Notes: generated by a model from the sequence alone, not told the origin. Numbered from the stretch's first letter, positions 28,065-37,678 are shown. The stretch is 64,000 nt of DNA from Fervidibacillus halotolerans (GCF_026547205.1 NZ_CP106877.1:760001-824000); one strand, 5' to 3'. Numbers and translations: made by a program.

Positions 28065-29687
28065 GTGGCATTTGAATTTAAATTGCCGGACATCGGAGAA
28101 GGTATACATGAAGGTGAAATTGTCAAATGGTTAGTCCAACCTGGCGATGAAGTAAATGAAGATGATGTTCTTTGTGAAGTTCAAAACGATAAAGCTGTAG
28201 TTGAAATTCCATCTCCCGTTAAAGGAAAAGTACTCGAATTGAAAGTGGCTGAAGGAGAAGTAGCCGTTGTTGGGGATGTGCTGATCACTTTTGATGCTCC
28301 CGGTTACGAAAATATGCAATTTAAAGGAGATCAAGGAGAAACGGAACAAAAAGCCGAAACAAAGGAGGCGGTTCCTGTGAAAGAAGAAACATCCACCTCA
28401 AGCGTTTTCCAATTTAAACTTCCTGATATCGGAGAAGGAATCCATGAAGGTGAAATTGTTAAATGGCTTGTAAAAGAAGGGGATACTGTTAATGAAGATG
28501 ATGTCCTTTGCGAAGTTCAAAATGATAAAGCAGTAGTTGAAATTCCATCCCCTGTTAAAGGAAAAGTATTAGAAATTAAAGTTCCAGAAGGACAAGTTGC
28601 TGTTGTCGGTGATGTGCTTGTTACTTTCGATGCCCCTGGATACGAAAATATGAAGTTTAAAGGGGAAGAAGGAACGGAAGAAAAACAAGAAGAACCTGCA
28701 AAAGAACAAAACGTACAGTCGGCAGAAAAGGTGGAAGTAGATTCGAATCGAAGAGTAATCGCTATGCCGAGCGTAAGAAAATATGCCCGAGAAAAAGGTG
28801 TAGATATTCGACTAGTAAGTGGAACAGGTAAAAACGGTAGGGTTTTAAAATCAGATATCGATGCATATTTGAAAGGTGAACAAACGGTTGAAAAACTACA
28901 ACCGGCAGAAGATAAACAAGATGCTGTAAAAGTTGAAAAAGTGGCTACAACCGTTGAACGAACAGAAATACCGACAGATGTTCAATATCCAGAAACACGT
29001 GAAAAAATGAGTCCGATCCGTAAAGCAATCGCAAAGGCAATGGTGAATGCTAAACATACGGCACCGCACGTTACGCTATTGGATGAAGTCGATGTGACGA
29101 AACTCGTTAATCACCGTAAGAAATTTAAAGAAGTGGCAGCAAATAAAGGAATTAAGCTTACGTATCTACCATACGTCGTAAAAGCTTTAGTCAGTACGTT
29201 AAGGGAATATCCAGATTTAAATACGTCCATTGATGATGAAACTGAAGAAATTATTCGTAAACATTACTACAATATAGGGATTGCTGCCGATACGGAACGG
29301 GGCTTGCTCGTACCTGTAATTAAAGATGCAGATCGGAAATCTCTCTTTGCCATTTCTGCAGAAATTAACGAATTGGCAAACAAGGCTCGAGAAGGAAAAT
29401 TAGCACCGAATGAAATGAAGGGAGCCTCATGTTCGATAACAAATATCGGTTCTGCTGGCGGTCAATGGTTTACTCCCGTGATTAATTATCCAGAAGTTGC
29501 TATACTAGGTATAGGTCGTATAGCAGAAAAACCAATCATACGGGATGGAGAAATTGTAGCTGCACCGGTGCTTGCTTTATCCTTAAGTTTTGATCACCGT
29601 ATGATTGACGGGGCAACCGCACAAAATGCCTTGAATCACATCAAACGATTGCTAAACGATCCAGAACTTTTACTAATGGAGGCGTAA
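28065..29687 (+). CDS. pdhC: dihydrolipoyl acetyltransferase (E2) with two lipoyl domains
   Basis: Core acetyltransferase of the complex. The GTG start follows AGGAGGGATATCC. Domains of the 540 residues: lipoyl 1 (about 3-88, lipoyl Lys43 in QNDKAVVEI), Glu-rich linker, lipoyl 2 (about 115-200, Lys155), linker, peripheral-subunit-binding domain (about 233-270, [15 protein letters not shown]), Ala/Glu/Val linker, and catalytic domain (about 310-540) with FDHRMIDG carrying the active His and Asp. B. subtilis and Geobacillus E2 have one lipoyl domain, so this copy is about 100 residues longer. The two domains agree at about 77 of 86 positions. Confidence 0.96.
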   Translation: MAFEFKLPDIGEGIHEGEIVKWLVQPGDEVNEDDVLCEVQNDKAVVEIPSPVKGKVLELKVAEGEVAVVGDVLITFDAPGYENMQFKGDQGETEQKAETKEAVPVKEETSTSSVFQFKLPDIGEGIHEGEIVKWLVKEGDTVNEDDVLCEVQNDKAVVEIPSPVKGKVLEIKVPEGQVAVVGDVLVTFDAPGYENMKFKGEEGTEEKQEEPAKEQNVQSAEKVEVDSNRRVIAMPSVRKYAREKGVDIRLVSGTGKNGRVLKSDIDAYLKGEQTVEKLQPAEDKQDAVKVEKVATTVERTEIPTDVQYPETREKMSPIRKAIAKAMVNAKHTAPHVTLLDEVDVTKLVNHRKKFKEVAANKGIKLTYLPYVVKALVSTLREYPDLNTSIDDETEEIIRKHYYNIGIAADTERGLLVPVIKDADRKSLFAISAEINELANKAREGKLAPNEMKGASCSITNIGSAGGQWFTPVINYPEVAILGIGRIAEKPIIRDGEIVAAPVLALSLSFDHRMIDGATAQNALNHIKRLLNDPELLLMEA

Positions 29688-29691
29688 GGAA

Positions 29692-31101
29692 ATGGTAGTA
29701 GGAGATTTTCCAATCGAAACAGATACAATTGTAATTGGAGCAGGTCCAGGAGGTTACGTAGCAGCTATTCGCGCTGCCCAACTAGGTCAAAAAGTGACCG
29801 TAGTAGAAAAGGGAGAACTCGGCGGAGTATGTTTGAATGTAGGATGTATTCCTTCGAAAGCTCTTATTAATGCAGCTCATAAATACGAAAATGCAAAACA
29901 TTCCGATGAGATCGGAATCACAGCCGAAAATGTTACCGTCGATTTTTCTAAAGTTCAAGCTTGGAAACAAAGTGTTGTTAAAAAATTAACCGGTGGAGTG
30001 GCAGGCCTTTTAAAAGGTAATAAAGTGGAAGTTGTAAAAGGTGAAGCATATTTCGTCGATGCAAATACGATTCGGGTCATGGATGAAAAATCTGCCCAAA
30101 CGTATACTTTCAAAAATATTATTATCGCAACAGGTTCAAGACCAATTGAACTTCCAACATTTAAATTTTCTAAACGGGTTCTTGACTCAACGGGTGCGTT
30201 AAATTTACCTGAAATTCCGAAAAAATTAATCGTTATCGGTGGCGGTTATATCGGTTCTGAGCTCGGTACAGCTTATGCGAATTTCGGAACTGAAGTAACA
30301 ATTTTGGAAGGTGCAGATGACATTTTATCCGGATTTGAAAAACAAATGACGGCACTCGTTAAGAAAAGTTTGAAAAAGAAAGGTGCTAAAATCGTTACGA
30401 AAGCGATGGCCAAAGGTGTCGAAGAAAAAGAAGACGGAGTAGTTGTCACTTATGAAGTAAATGGTAAAGAAGAAAAAGTTGAGGCTGATTACGTACTCGT
30501 TACGGTAGGTCGTCGTCCAAATACCGATGAAATTGGTTTGGAACAAGTCGGTGTAGAATTAACCGAACGTGGACTCATTAAAGTGGATAAGCAATGCCGA
30601 ACCAATATTCCAAATATCTATGCAATCGGTGATGTCGTTGAAGGACCACCGTTAGCACATAAGGCATCCTATGAAGGAAAAATCGCAGCTGAAGCCATCA
30701 GTGGTCTACCTTCAGAAGTCGATTATTTAGCTATACCAGCTGTTTGCTTTACAGATCCTGAATTGGCTACGGTCGGTTATACAGAAGAACAAGCGAAAGC
30801 GGAAGGAATCGAAGTAACTGTTGGTAAATTCCCATTTGCAGCAAACGGTCGCTCTTTAGCTTTAAACAATTCGGACGGCTTCTTGAAACTCATTACGAGA
30901 AAAGAAGATGGACTCGTGATCGGGGGACAAATCGCTGGACCTGGTGCATCGGATATGATTGCTGAAATTGGACTAGCGATTGAAGCTGGAGTAACTGCTG
31001 AAGATATTGCAATGACGATTCATGCTCATCCGACATTAGGCGAAATTACGATGGAAGCTGCAGAAGTTGCTTTAGGTTCTCCTATTCACATTATTAAATA
31101 A
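29692..31101 (+). CDS. pdhD: dihydrolipoamide dehydrogenase (E3)
   Basis: Flavoprotein that reoxidises dihydrolipoamide with NAD+; 469 residues. FAD-binding [15 protein letters not shown] near residue 16, redox disulfide [18 protein letters not shown]-binding [13 protein letters not shown] phosphate AIGDV, and the C-terminal base HAHPTLGE. It overlaps the pdhC region closely (4-bp gap, GGAGG within the pdhC end) and closes the operon at a strong terminator. Confidence 0.97.
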   Translation: MVVGDFPIETDTIVIGAGPGGYVAAIRAAQLGQKVTVVEKGELGGVCLNVGCIPSKALINAAHKYENAKHSDEIGITAENVTVDFSKVQAWKQSVVKKLTGGVAGLLKGNKVEVVKGEAYFVDANTIRVMDEKSAQTYTFKNIIIATGSRPIELPTFKFSKRVLDSTGALNLPEIPKKLIVIGGGYIGSELGTAYANFGTEVTILEGADDILSGFEKQMTALVKKSLKKKGAKIVTKAMAKGVEEKEDGVVVTYEVNGKEEKVEADYVLVTVGRRPNTDEIGLEQVGVELTERGLIKVDKQCRTNIPNIYAIGDVVEGPPLAHKASYEGKIAAEAISGLPSEVDYLAIPAVCFTDPELATVGYTEEQAKAEGIEVTVGKFPFAANGRSLALNNSDGFLKLITRKEDGLVIGGQIAGPGASDMIAEIGLAIEAGVTAEDIAMTIHAHPTLGEITMEAAEVALGSPIHIIK

Positions 31102-31123
31102 TTGAATCTCTTTGAACAAAAAG

Positions 31124-31164
31124 CCTAGGAAGAAAAACGAACGGTTTTCTTCCTAGGTTTTTTT
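31124..31164 (+). terminator. pdh operon terminator
   Basis: A 13-bp perfect stem: CCTAGGAAGAAAA (31124-31136) and its complement at 31145-31157, followed by T. Confidence 0.9.
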
Positions 31165-31233
31165 ATCCCCATGACTAGAAAAGACTTATTCCTACTATTT
31201 ACGGAAAAAATATTTTATAAGGAAAAAGGGATA

Positions 31234-31298
31234 TATGTTATATTTTTTAAAAGTAAAAATACAATATTATTGACATATACTCCAAAAAAGAATATCAT
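31234..31298 (+). promoter_or_regulatory. SR1 promoter with CcpN-like box
   Basis: Perfect TTGACA (31270-31275), 17-bp spacer, TATCAT (31293-31298). TATGTTATATT at 31234-31244 fits the CcpN consensus as I recall it (TRTGHYATAYW). A second, weaker match begins near 31312, after the start point. CcpN represses B. subtilis sr1 under glycolytic growth. Confidence 0.6.
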
Positions 31299-31358
31299 AA
31301 TTAACAAAAAGTATGTCATTAATAAGATAGGAATGAAACATGGGAAGGGAGAGAGAGG

Positions 31359-31478
31359 ATGGGTACACTTGTTTGTCAAGTTTGCCAATCGACAATCGAC
31401 TACTTTGAACATGAAAAAGTAACGGTCTTGTATGGTACATGTTCCAGCTGTAAAACGAAAAAAAGTGAAAAAACGTAA
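31359..31478 (+). CDS. sr1P: SR1P, GapA-binding peptide encoded in SR1
   Basis: A 39-residue peptide starting MGTLVCQVCQSTIDYFEHEK, with a second Cys pair CSSC after VTVLYGT. The MGT-VCQ start, FE-EKVTVLYG core and 39-residue length match the SR1P family. The B. subtilis peptide binds GapA and through it promotes RNase J1 activity; rnjA is in this window. The two Cys pairs could hold a metal. A GGGAGAGAGG ribosome site immediately precedes the ATG. Confidence 0.85.
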   Translation: MGTLVCQVCQSTIDYFEHEKVTVLYGTCSSCKTKKSEKT

Positions 31479-31487
31479 ATGGATGGG

Positions 31488-31515
31488 GGCGCGAAACAAA
31501 TTCGCGTCTTTTTTT
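31488..31515 (+). terminator. SR1 terminator
   Basis: GGCGCGAA (31488-31495) pairs with TTCGCGTC (31501-31508), one G-U pair, then seven T. Confidence 0.85.
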
Positions 31516-31669
31516 GTAGAAATTGAAGAAAATTCCCGTTAAATGTACTCGATTTATCACAAAATTGGGATAAAAGGTTAATGATATAATGGAATTTTCT
31601 TATTTTCTTTCTAAAAAACTGCTATACTGTAAATTGGTAATTCATTTCCTTTAAAAGGGGGAGGCATTG

Positions 31670-32629
31670 ATGAACTGGTCAACAAGGGTTACGGAATTAT
31701 TAAATATACGATATCCGATCATTCAAGGGGGACTTGCACATTTAGCCTACCACGAGTTGGCTGCTGCTGTTTCAAATGCTGGAGGATTAGGTCAAATTAC
31801 CGCAATGTCATTGAAGGCCCCTGAATTATTAAGGGAAGAAATTCGAAAGGTTCGAGAAAAAACCGATCGTCCTTTTGGTGTGAATTTTGCCATCGGTCAA
31901 CACGGAAGAAGTTATCATGAATTTTTAGATGTTGCCATCGAAGAAAAGGTTCCCATTGTTTCCGTTACTGGGGGAAATCCCGCTCCTTTTTTTGAATATT
32001 TAAAAGGAGTGGATGTAAAAAAACTCGTTCTTGTGGCGGCAGTGAGGCAAGCGAAAAAAGCGGAAGAACTAGGGGCTGATGCCGTAATGGTCGTCGGACA
32101 AGAAGGAGGTGGACATATCGGTCGTGAAGATTTGTCAACCTTCGTATTGGTCCCTCAAGTTGTTGATGCGGTGAAGATCCCTGTAATTGCATCTGGTGGT
32201 ATCGGTGACGGCAGGGGATTGATGGCAGCATTAAGTCTTGGTGCGGAAGGAATAGAAATGGGTACCCGCTTTATTGCCACAAAGGAATGTGTCCATGCCC
32301 ATGAAGCATATAAAAGAGCGATCGTTGAAGGAGACGCAACTAGTACGGTTGTGATTAAACGATCTTTAGGTGCACCTGGAAGAGCATTAAAAAATCGATG
32401 GACATCGCGTATTCTTGAATTGGAAAAAGCGAATGCTACATATGAATTGTTAAAGGATTATATTTCTGGAGAGGCGAATAAACGATTTGCCAATGAAGGA
32501 AATGTGGAAGAAGGATTTGCTTGGGCCGGTCAAGTCGTAGGATTAATAAAAGATATTCCAACGGTAAAGGAATTAATCGACCGGATGATTAAAGAGGGTG
32601 AAAACATAAGAAAACGTTGGCAATCATAG
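31670..32629 (+). CDS. nitronate monooxygenase-family FMN enzyme
   Basis: A 319-residue TIM-barrel flavoenzyme of the 2-nitropropane dioxygenase/enoyl-reductase II family. ATG chosen after GGGGGAGGCATTG. Motifs: PIIQGGLAHLAYHELAAAVSNAGGLGQI at the N terminus (shown in two parts of the family signature), GQEGGGHIG near 145-155, VIASGGIGDG and GAEGIEMGTRFIAT binding FMN phosphate. Members oxidise nitronates or reduce enoyl-ACP; the sequence alone does not decide. It lies after SR1 and 9 bp before yktA, probably co-transcribed. B. subtilis has speA here instead. Confidence 0.85.
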   Translation: MNWSTRVTELLNIRYPIIQGGLAHLAYHELAAAVSNAGGLGQITAMSLKAPELLREEIRKVREKTDRPFGVNFAIGQHGRSYHEFLDVAIEEKVPIVSVTGGNPAPFFEYLKGVDVKKLVLVAAVRQAKKAEELGADAVMVVGQEGGGHIGREDLSTFVLVPQVVDAVKIPVIASGGIGDGRGLMAALSLGAEGIEMGTRFIATKECVHAHEAYKRAIVEGDATSTVVIKRSLGAPGRALKNRWTSRILELEKANATYELLKDYISGEANKRFANEGNVEEGFAWAGQVVGLIKDIPTVKELIDRMIKEGENIRKRWQS

Positions 32630-32638
32630 GAGGGGCAT

Positions 32639-32926
32639 ATGAAGGAATATACTTACCCAATTTCCATGGATTGGACGACACAAGAAATTATCGATGTCGT
32701 ACAATTTTTTGAATCGGTCGAGAAAGTTTATGAACAAGGAATGGAAAGGAAACGATTGATGGAGCGATATCGGAAGTTTAAAAAAGTCGTCCCATCCATT
32801 GGCGAAGAGAGGAAAATCTTTCGTGAGTTTGAAGAAGTGAGTGGTCTATCTGCTTATCATGTAGTGAAAAAAATGAAAGAGTTAAAAGAAGGGCAAATGA
32901 TTCGTTTATCATCGAATTTTGATTGA
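32639..32926 (+). CDS. yktA: YktA, UPF0223 family
   Basis: A 95-residue, mainly helical conserved protein without known function. Recognised by the N-terminal YPISMDWTTQEIIDVVQFF, then LMERYRKFKKVVPS and FREFEEVSGLSAYHVVKK. The ribosome site is AGGAGGGG. It follows the nitronate monooxygenase gene by 9 bp. Confidence 0.85.
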   Translation: MKEYTYPISMDWTTQEIIDVVQFFESVEKVYEQGMERKRLMERYRKFKKVVPSIGEERKIFREFEEVSGLSAYHVVKKMKELKEGQMIRLSSNFD

Positions 32927-33032
32927 AAAACGTTTTACGGTTAATCTTTGTTCTGTACTTTGGCACCTGAAACAAATATTCGTGTTCCAGGTGCCACGGA
33001 ATCGATTTCGTATAGTTTTTGAATCCTATACT

Positions 33033-33662
33033 TTATGTGTGAACTTTTGCAAAGGTGCCATTATAGATTGGTATTAACCCTTTGATCGTTGCGAAAATTA
33101 ATTCAGTCAGGGCTTTTCCGTCGCGAAGGATCGGATTTGTACTAGGAATATGTTTCCCGATGAGTAACTCTGCTTTTTTCACTTGTTTCAACCGGATGAG
33201 GGCTTTCTCCAATTCATCCTTTTTGACTGGCAAAGCATCTTTTTTCATATGGTCGGTAGAAAGAACAAAATCATTCGGTAATAAATCGATAATGGAATCG
33301 AGATGTTTCAAAAAATTTTCCGCAAGTTCTTTTTTATTCGGAAACTCATAAATATAGGCGAGCCAAATGAAAAGATGATCATCAAACAATCCGACTTGAA
33401 AATGAGGATGGGATTTATAGCCCCGTTTATTCGGACTGATTGCCAACCACGTATCGTTCGGTGGGTTGACTTTCCGCCGAGCGTGTTTTGCGACATGTAA
33501 ATACATCTCATTTCCCACCTCTACCGAAACCATGTCGGTTAGGACGGAACCCAGTTCGTGAAATTTCGGTTGAATTTGTTTCCGAATTGCTTCCATTCTT
33601 TCTTCAAAGCCTTCGATTTTGAAAACGGAAAAATCAGATTCAGAAAAACCTTGGAAACCCAT
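33033..33662 (-). CDS. yktB: YktB, UPF0637 family
   Basis: A 209-residue conserved protein of unknown function. The ATG after TAGGAGGAGCAAA is chosen over an upstream in-frame ATG. Family landmarks: GFSESDFSVFKIEGF at the N terminus, HVAKHARRKVNPPNDTW, YKSHPHFQVGLFDDHLF, and the closing HIPSTNPIL. It is transcribed against yktA and suhB, as in B. subtilis. Confidence 0.88.
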   Translation of the reverse strand: MGFQGFSESDFSVFKIEGFEERMEAIRKQIQPKFHELGSVLTDMVSVEVGNEMYLHVAKHARRKVNPPNDTWLAISPNKRGYKSHPHFQVGLFDDHLFIWLAYIYEFPNKKELAENFLKHLDSIIDLLPNDFVLSTDHMKKDALPVKKDELEKALIRLKQVKKAELLIGKHIPSTNPILRDGKALTELIFATIKGLIPIYNGTFAKVHT

Positions 33663-33792
33663 TTTGCTCCTCCTAATCGATTGAAGTACAAACATTTTAC
33701 CATAAAGTTCTTTTTTCGCCAAAAATATCGTTTGATAGTTTCCAATTATTGTTTTTGTAATAAGAAATCAATTATTTTGGAGGAGGACCGAA

Positions 33793-34596
33793 ATGATCAA
33801 TTGGACGGAAATCGATCAATTTACAAAGGAATGGATTAAAGAAGCTGGAAAACGGATTCGTCAATCTCTTTCGGAACAGCTACATATTTCGACAAAGGCA
33901 AATCCTAATGATTTAGTGACAAATATCGATAAAGACACGGAACGTTTTTTTATTGAACGGATTCGAAAAACGTTCCCTAATCATAAAATACTCGGTGAAG
34001 AAGGTTTTGGTGATGAATTAAAAAGTACAGAGGGAGTCATATGGGTTATTGATCCGATTGATGGAACGATGAATTTAGTGCATATGCAACGAAATTTTAC
34101 TATTTCCATCGGAATCTTTGAAAACGGAAAAGGGAAATTGGCGTATATTTATGATGTCATGAACGATGAACTGTATCATGCGATGAACGGTTCCGGTGCA
34201 TTTTTCAATGGAAAACGTCTTCCAAAATTATTAGATAAACCGTTATCGGAATGTATTATTGGCCTCAATTCCATTTGGTTAACTGAAAATCGGAGAATCG
34301 ATCATCGCATGTTAACACCACTTGTAAAAGGTGCCAGAGGTACCCGATCCATCGGTTCTGCAGCTTTAGAAATGGGATATATTGCAACGGGTTGGATGGA
34401 TGTATATATCAGTTTACGTCTATCTCCTTGGGATTTTGCAGCAGGGATGATTATCATTGAAGAGCTTGGAGGAAAAGCGACAAAATTAACGGGTGAACCC
34501 CTTTCGATCCTGGAGAAAAGTTCGGTATTTTTTGCAGGACCAGCCGTTCATGAACAAATTTTAAAGCAATATTTATCCGAATATGTAGAAAAATAA
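33793..34596 (+). CDS. suhB: inositol monophosphatase family protein
   Basis: A 267-residue Mg-dependent phosphomonoesterase. Metal and substrate motifs: GEEGF (first Glu), VIDPIDGTMNLVH (Asp-x-Asp-Gly-Thr), and the C-terminal SPWDFAAGMIIIEELGG. The ribosome site is GGAGGAGG. B. subtilis yktC/suhB lies at the same place. The natural substrate (inositol phosphate or others such as a nucleotide) cannot be decided. Confidence 0.9.
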   Translation: MINWTEIDQFTKEWIKEAGKRIRQSLSEQLHISTKANPNDLVTNIDKDTERFFIERIRKTFPNHKILGEEGFGDELKSTEGVIWVIDPIDGTMNLVHMQRNFTISIGIFENGKGKLAYIYDVMNDELYHAMNGSGAFFNGKRLPKLLDKPLSECIIGLNSIWLTENRRIDHRMLTPLVKGARGTRSIGSAALEMGYIATGWMDVYISLRLSPWDFAAGMIIIEELGGKATKLTGEPLSILEKSSVFFAGPAVHEQILKQYLSEYVEK

Positions 34597-34629
34597 AAGG
34601 GAATCGTATTGAATAAAATCATTTAAAAA

Positions 34630-34679
34630 AAATAAAGGGGGTGTCGTAAAGCCGCTCGGTGGCTTAAAGACATCCCCTC
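34630..34679 (-). terminator. ylaF terminator
   Basis: GGGGGTGTC pairs with GACATCCCC, with inner AAGCC/GGCTT. The T-rich end is on the minus strand. Confidence 0.7.
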
Positions 34680-34683
34680 GCTT

Positions 34684-34869
34684 CTACAACTTCCCTGCTT
34701 CTCGATATTTTTTCTTCGTTAGAAAACCGATTCCCATAATGAAAATAAGTATAAGGGTAAATAAGACAATCAAATACGGATTTCGAAGTCCTACGGAAAC
34801 TCCGATGGCCACCATTGATAAAACGGCCAAAATCGCGTATAACAAAAAAATCCATTTTCCTTGTTTCAT
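34684..34869 (-). CDS. ylaF: YlaF-like small membrane protein (DUF5325)
   Basis: A 61-residue protein with two hydrophobic helices (about 5-25 and 32-50) and a basic tail KKKYREAGK. The ATG after AAAGGATGAGACGA is preferred to one nine bases upstream that overlaps the ribosome site. The position between suhB and typA matches ylaF. Function unknown. Confidence 0.75.
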   Translation of the reverse strand: MKQGKWIFLLYAILAVLSMVAIGVSVGLRNPYLIVLFTLILIFIMGIGFLTKKKYREAGKL

Positions 34870-34937
34870 TCGTCTCATCCTTTGTTCATTGAATTGGTGT
34901 TCCCACTATTTATTTTACTACCTACCATTCATTTTTA

Positions 34938-34966
34938 TCTACACATTTGAATGGGTATGTTATAAT
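34938..34966 (+). promoter_or_regulatory. predicted typA promoter
   Basis: TCTACA (34938-34943), 17-bp spacer, TATAAT (34961-34966) with an extended TGT. Confidence 0.5.
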
Positions 34967-35004
34967 TGGTGAGTTGATTTTATTAAGGAAAGCAGGAGAA
35001 AAAG

Positions 35005-36852
35005 ATGAACAAACGTAATGACATACGTAATATCGCCATTATTGCCCACGTTGACCACGGGAAAACGACCCTAGTCGATCAATTGTTAAAACAATCGGGT
35101 ATTTTTCGTGCCAATGAACATGTGGAAGAACGGGCGATGGACTCCAATGATTTGGAGCGGGAAAGAGGAATAACAATTTTGGCAAAAAACACCGCCGTTC
35201 AATATAAGGATGTGAAAATTAACATTTTAGACACGCCAGGACATGCCGATTTTAGTGGAGAAGTGGAACGTATTATGAAACTCGTTGATGGTGTGCTTCT
35301 CGTCGTCGATGCTTTCGAAGGTTGCATGCCCCAAACCCGATTCGTTTTAAAAAAAGCCTTGGAACAAAATTTAACACCGATCGTCGTCGTCAATAAGATT
35401 GATCGGGAATTTGCAAGACCAGAGGAAGTTGTCGATGAAGTGTTAGAATTATTTATTGAATTGGATGCTTCAGACGAGCAGCTGGAATTTCCAGTGATTT
35501 ATACATCGGCGGTAAATGGAACGGCAAGTACAACTCCGGATCGCCAAGATGAGACGATGGAGGTTTTATTTGAAACGATTATCGATACAATTCCCGCTCC
35601 AATTGATAATCGAGAAGAGCCGTTACAAATGCAAGTTTCTCTCCTCGATTACAATGAATATGTCGGCAGGATCGGTATTGGCCGCGTATTTCGGGGTACG
35701 ATGAGAACGGGAGATCAAGTGGTTTTAATGAAGTTAGACGGGACTGTAAAACCGTTCCGCGTGACGAAAATGTTCGGCTTTCTTGGATTAAAACGGGTGG
35801 AAATAACGGAAGCCTTCGCAGGAGATCTCGTTGCAATTTCAGGAATGGAAGAAATTGATGTGGGAGAAACGATTTGCCCACCGGAACATCCGGAGGCTCT
35901 TCCTGCATTACACATCGATGAACCGACGTTAAAAATGACCTTTTTAGTGAATAACAGCCCGTTTGCCGGTAGAGAAGGAAAATATATCACTGCGAGGAAG
36001 ATTGAAGAAAGATTAAAAACCCAATTGCATACCGATGTAAGTTTACGTGTTGAATCGACGGAATCACCGGATGCATGGATCGTTTCAGGACGAGGAGAAC
36101 TTCATCTATCCATTTTAATCGAAAACATGCGTAGAGAAGGTTATGAATTTCAAGTTTCCAAACCGGAAGTGATTTTGAAAGAAATTGACGGCGTAATTTG
36201 TGAGCCCTTTGAACGGGTGGTCATCGATACACCGGAGGAATATACAGGGCAAGTGATCGAATCCCTTGGAAAAAGGAAAGGGGAAATGATCGATTTGGTC
36301 CATAATGGAAAGGGACAAGTTCGCCTCGTCTTCCTCGTACCTTCCCGAGGATTAATTGGATATCAAACGGAATTTATGACATTGACTAGAGGATACGGAA
36401 TCTATAATCATTCCTTTGACTGTTACCAACCGAAATTACTTGGAGACGTTGGCGGTAGGAGACAAGGTGTTCTCGTTGCTTTAGAAGCAGGGACGGCCAC
36501 TTCCTATGGAATTATGCAAGTAGAGGATCGGGGAACCATCTTTGTCGAACCTGGTACGGAAGTTTATGCTGGAATGATCGTCGGCGAACATAACCGGGAA
36601 AATGACTTGACCGTTAATATTTGTAAAACAAAACATGCGACAAATGTGCGCTCAGCGACGAAGGATCAAACGACGGTCATTAAAAAGCCACGAATTTTTT
36701 CCCTCGAGGAAGCATTGCAATATTTAAATGAGGATGAATATTGTGAAGTAACCCCTTCATCCATTCGTATGCGTAAAAAAATATTAGACAAGGCGACTCG
36801 GGAGCGGATGGCCCGAAAGAAAAAGATGGCGAATATGGACGCTGCGAATTAA
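35005..36852 (+). CDS. typA: TypA/BipA ribosome-associated GTPase
   Basis: A translational GTPase with a role in ribosome assembly and stress growth; 615 residues. G1 is AHVDHGKTT near residue 14, G2 in RERGITI, G3 DTPGHADF, and G4 NKIDRE. Domains II and III follow, and the BipA-specific C-terminal domain includes GLIGYQTEFMTLTRG. It has its own promoter and a terminator. Confidence 0.97.
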   Translation: MNKRNDIRNIAIIAHVDHGKTTLVDQLLKQSGIFRANEHVEERAMDSNDLERERGITILAKNTAVQYKDVKINILDTPGHADFSGEVERIMKLVDGVLLVVDAFEGCMPQTRFVLKKALEQNLTPIVVVNKIDREFARPEEVVDEVLELFIELDASDEQLEFPVIYTSAVNGTASTTPDRQDETMEVLFETIIDTIPAPIDNREEPLQMQVSLLDYNEYVGRIGIGRVFRGTMRTGDQVVLMKLDGTVKPFRVTKMFGFLGLKRVEITEAFAGDLVAISGMEEIDVGETICPPEHPEALPALHIDEPTLKMTFLVNNSPFAGREGKYITARKIEERLKTQLHTDVSLRVESTESPDAWIVSGRGELHLSILIENMRREGYEFQVSKPEVILKEIDGVICEPFERVVIDTPEEYTGQVIESLGKRKGEMIDLVHNGKGQVRLVFLVPSRGLIGYQTEFMTLTRGYGIYNHSFDCYQPKLLGDVGGRRQGVLVALEAGTATSYGIMQVEDRGTIFVEPGTEVYAGMIVGEHNRENDLTVNICKTKHATNVRSATKDQTTVIKKPRIFSLEEALQYLNEDEYCEVTPSSIRMRKKILDKATRERMARKKKMANMDAAN

Positions 36853-36861
36853 AGGAGTTAG

Positions 36862-36894
36862 AGCCTGAGTTGACAAAATAACTCGGGCTTTTTC
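36862..36894 (+). terminator. typA terminator
   Basis: AGCCTGAGTT (36862-36871) and AACTCGGGCT (36880-36889), one G-U pair, then five T. Confidence 0.85.
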
Positions 36895-36963
36895 CATTCG
36901 TTCAACATTACTAGTTACACACTTTCCGCAATGGTCACCATCTGAAATAAAAAGAAATACATT

Positions 36964-36992
36964 TTTACAAAAAACTGAGATTCATGTATGAT
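36964..36992 (+). promoter_or_regulatory. predicted ylaH promoter
   Basis: TTTACA (36964-36969), 17-bp spacer, TATGAT (36987-36992). Confidence 0.6.
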
Positions 36993-37034
36993 TAAAATAG
37001 TATCGTTTCATCGGGGAAAGGGGGATATGGGAAT

Positions 37035-37373
37035 TTGATTGAAAATCGATTGTCCTTTTTTGCATCTTTGTTCCAGGTGGATCAAAATCCCCAGTTGGGA
37101 ATGTGGTTGTTATATGGCACGATTGTGATCCTTTCCATCATTGCCTACCATTTAGGATTTTCCCATAAGATATCAATTTTAAAAAGGGCGGTTGTTTATA
37201 TCTTTTTATTGATCGGTTCATCGATACTATCCTTTTTGGGTACGGTTTTACCGGTCGCGGAAGGCTTATTGGTAATCGTGCTCGTGTTAATGATTTATCG
37301 AATCCGTCGGAAATTTGAACAAAGGGAACAACAACGAGATGAGCAATTAGGAATTCAAAAAACCGAATCATAA
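37035..37373 (+). CDS. ylaH: YlaH-like membrane protein
   Basis: A 112-residue protein with three hydrophobic segments (about 25-40, 50-68, 72-88) and a charged C-terminal tail rich in Glu, Gln and Arg. It probably starts at TTG after AAAGGGGGA. The N-terminal FQVDQNPQLGMWLLYGTIV is a family hallmark. Function unknown; near ylaI. Confidence 0.8.
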   Translation: MIENRLSFFASLFQVDQNPQLGMWLLYGTIVILSIIAYHLGFSHKISILKRAVVYIFLLIGSSILSFLGTVLPVAEGLLVIVLVLMIYRIRRKFEQREQQRDEQLGIQKTES

Positions 37374-37421
37374 CTAGACGTGATTTTGTATGAAAAATGA
37401 GAAATTACGTGGAGGACATCG

Positions 37422-37622
37422 ATGAGAGTTCAATGTGTCATTTGCGACCGAATTGAAAAAATCGAGGATTATTCACCTTTAGCAAAAAAATTACGGAACC
37501 GTCCGATTCATACATATATGTGTGATGACTGTAATAACCGTATCCGAAAACGGACGGAAGAAAGGCTTGCTACTGGAAAATTTCGATTTTTTCGATCGAA
37601 TGATTTAGAGGATGATTGGTAA
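37422..37622 (+). CDS. ylaI: YlaI, small zinc-finger protein
   Basis: A 66-residue protein with two Cys pairs (CVIC near the start and CDDC near residue 36) that form a zinc ribbon, followed by a basic helix RIRKRTEERLATGKF. This is the YlaI/DUF2197 pattern. The ribosome site is GGAGG. Function unknown; likely co-transcribed with ylaH. Confidence 0.85.
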   Translation: MRVQCVICDRIEKIEDYSPLAKKLRNRPIHTYMCDDCNNRIRKRTEERLATGKFRFFRSNDLEDDW

Positions 37623-37642
37623 AACGAAAGGAAAAAACATGA

Positions 37643-37674
37643 AGGCGGGGAATTAAAATTTGTCATCCCCGCCT
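37643..37674. terminator. bidirectional terminator between ylaI and ylaJ
   Basis: AGGCGGGGA (37643-37651) with TCCCCGCCT (37666-37674). Convergent genes on either side. Confidence 0.75.
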
Positions 37675-37678
37675 GATT

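Larger units (their letters stand above)
31305..31515 (+). ncRNA. sr1: SR1, dual-function regulatory RNA
   Basis: Predicted transcript of about 205-210 nt from the promoter to a Rho-independent terminator, in the gap directly after pdhD where B. subtilis SR1 (205 nt) lies. In B. subtilis SR1 base-pairs with ahrC mRNA to block its translation and also encodes SR1P. The internal coding region here is recognisable as SR1P, which makes the assignment firm. The ahrC pairing cannot be checked because ahrC is outside the window. Confidence 0.8.

Noticed and set aside
31171-31422. 83-codon ORF overlapping the SR1 promoter
   Set aside because: It begins in the promoter region, overlaps SR1P in another frame, and has no ribosome site.
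33539-33839. Opposed ORFs around the yktB start
   Set aside because: Both overlap yktB or suhB ends in other frames and lack start signals.
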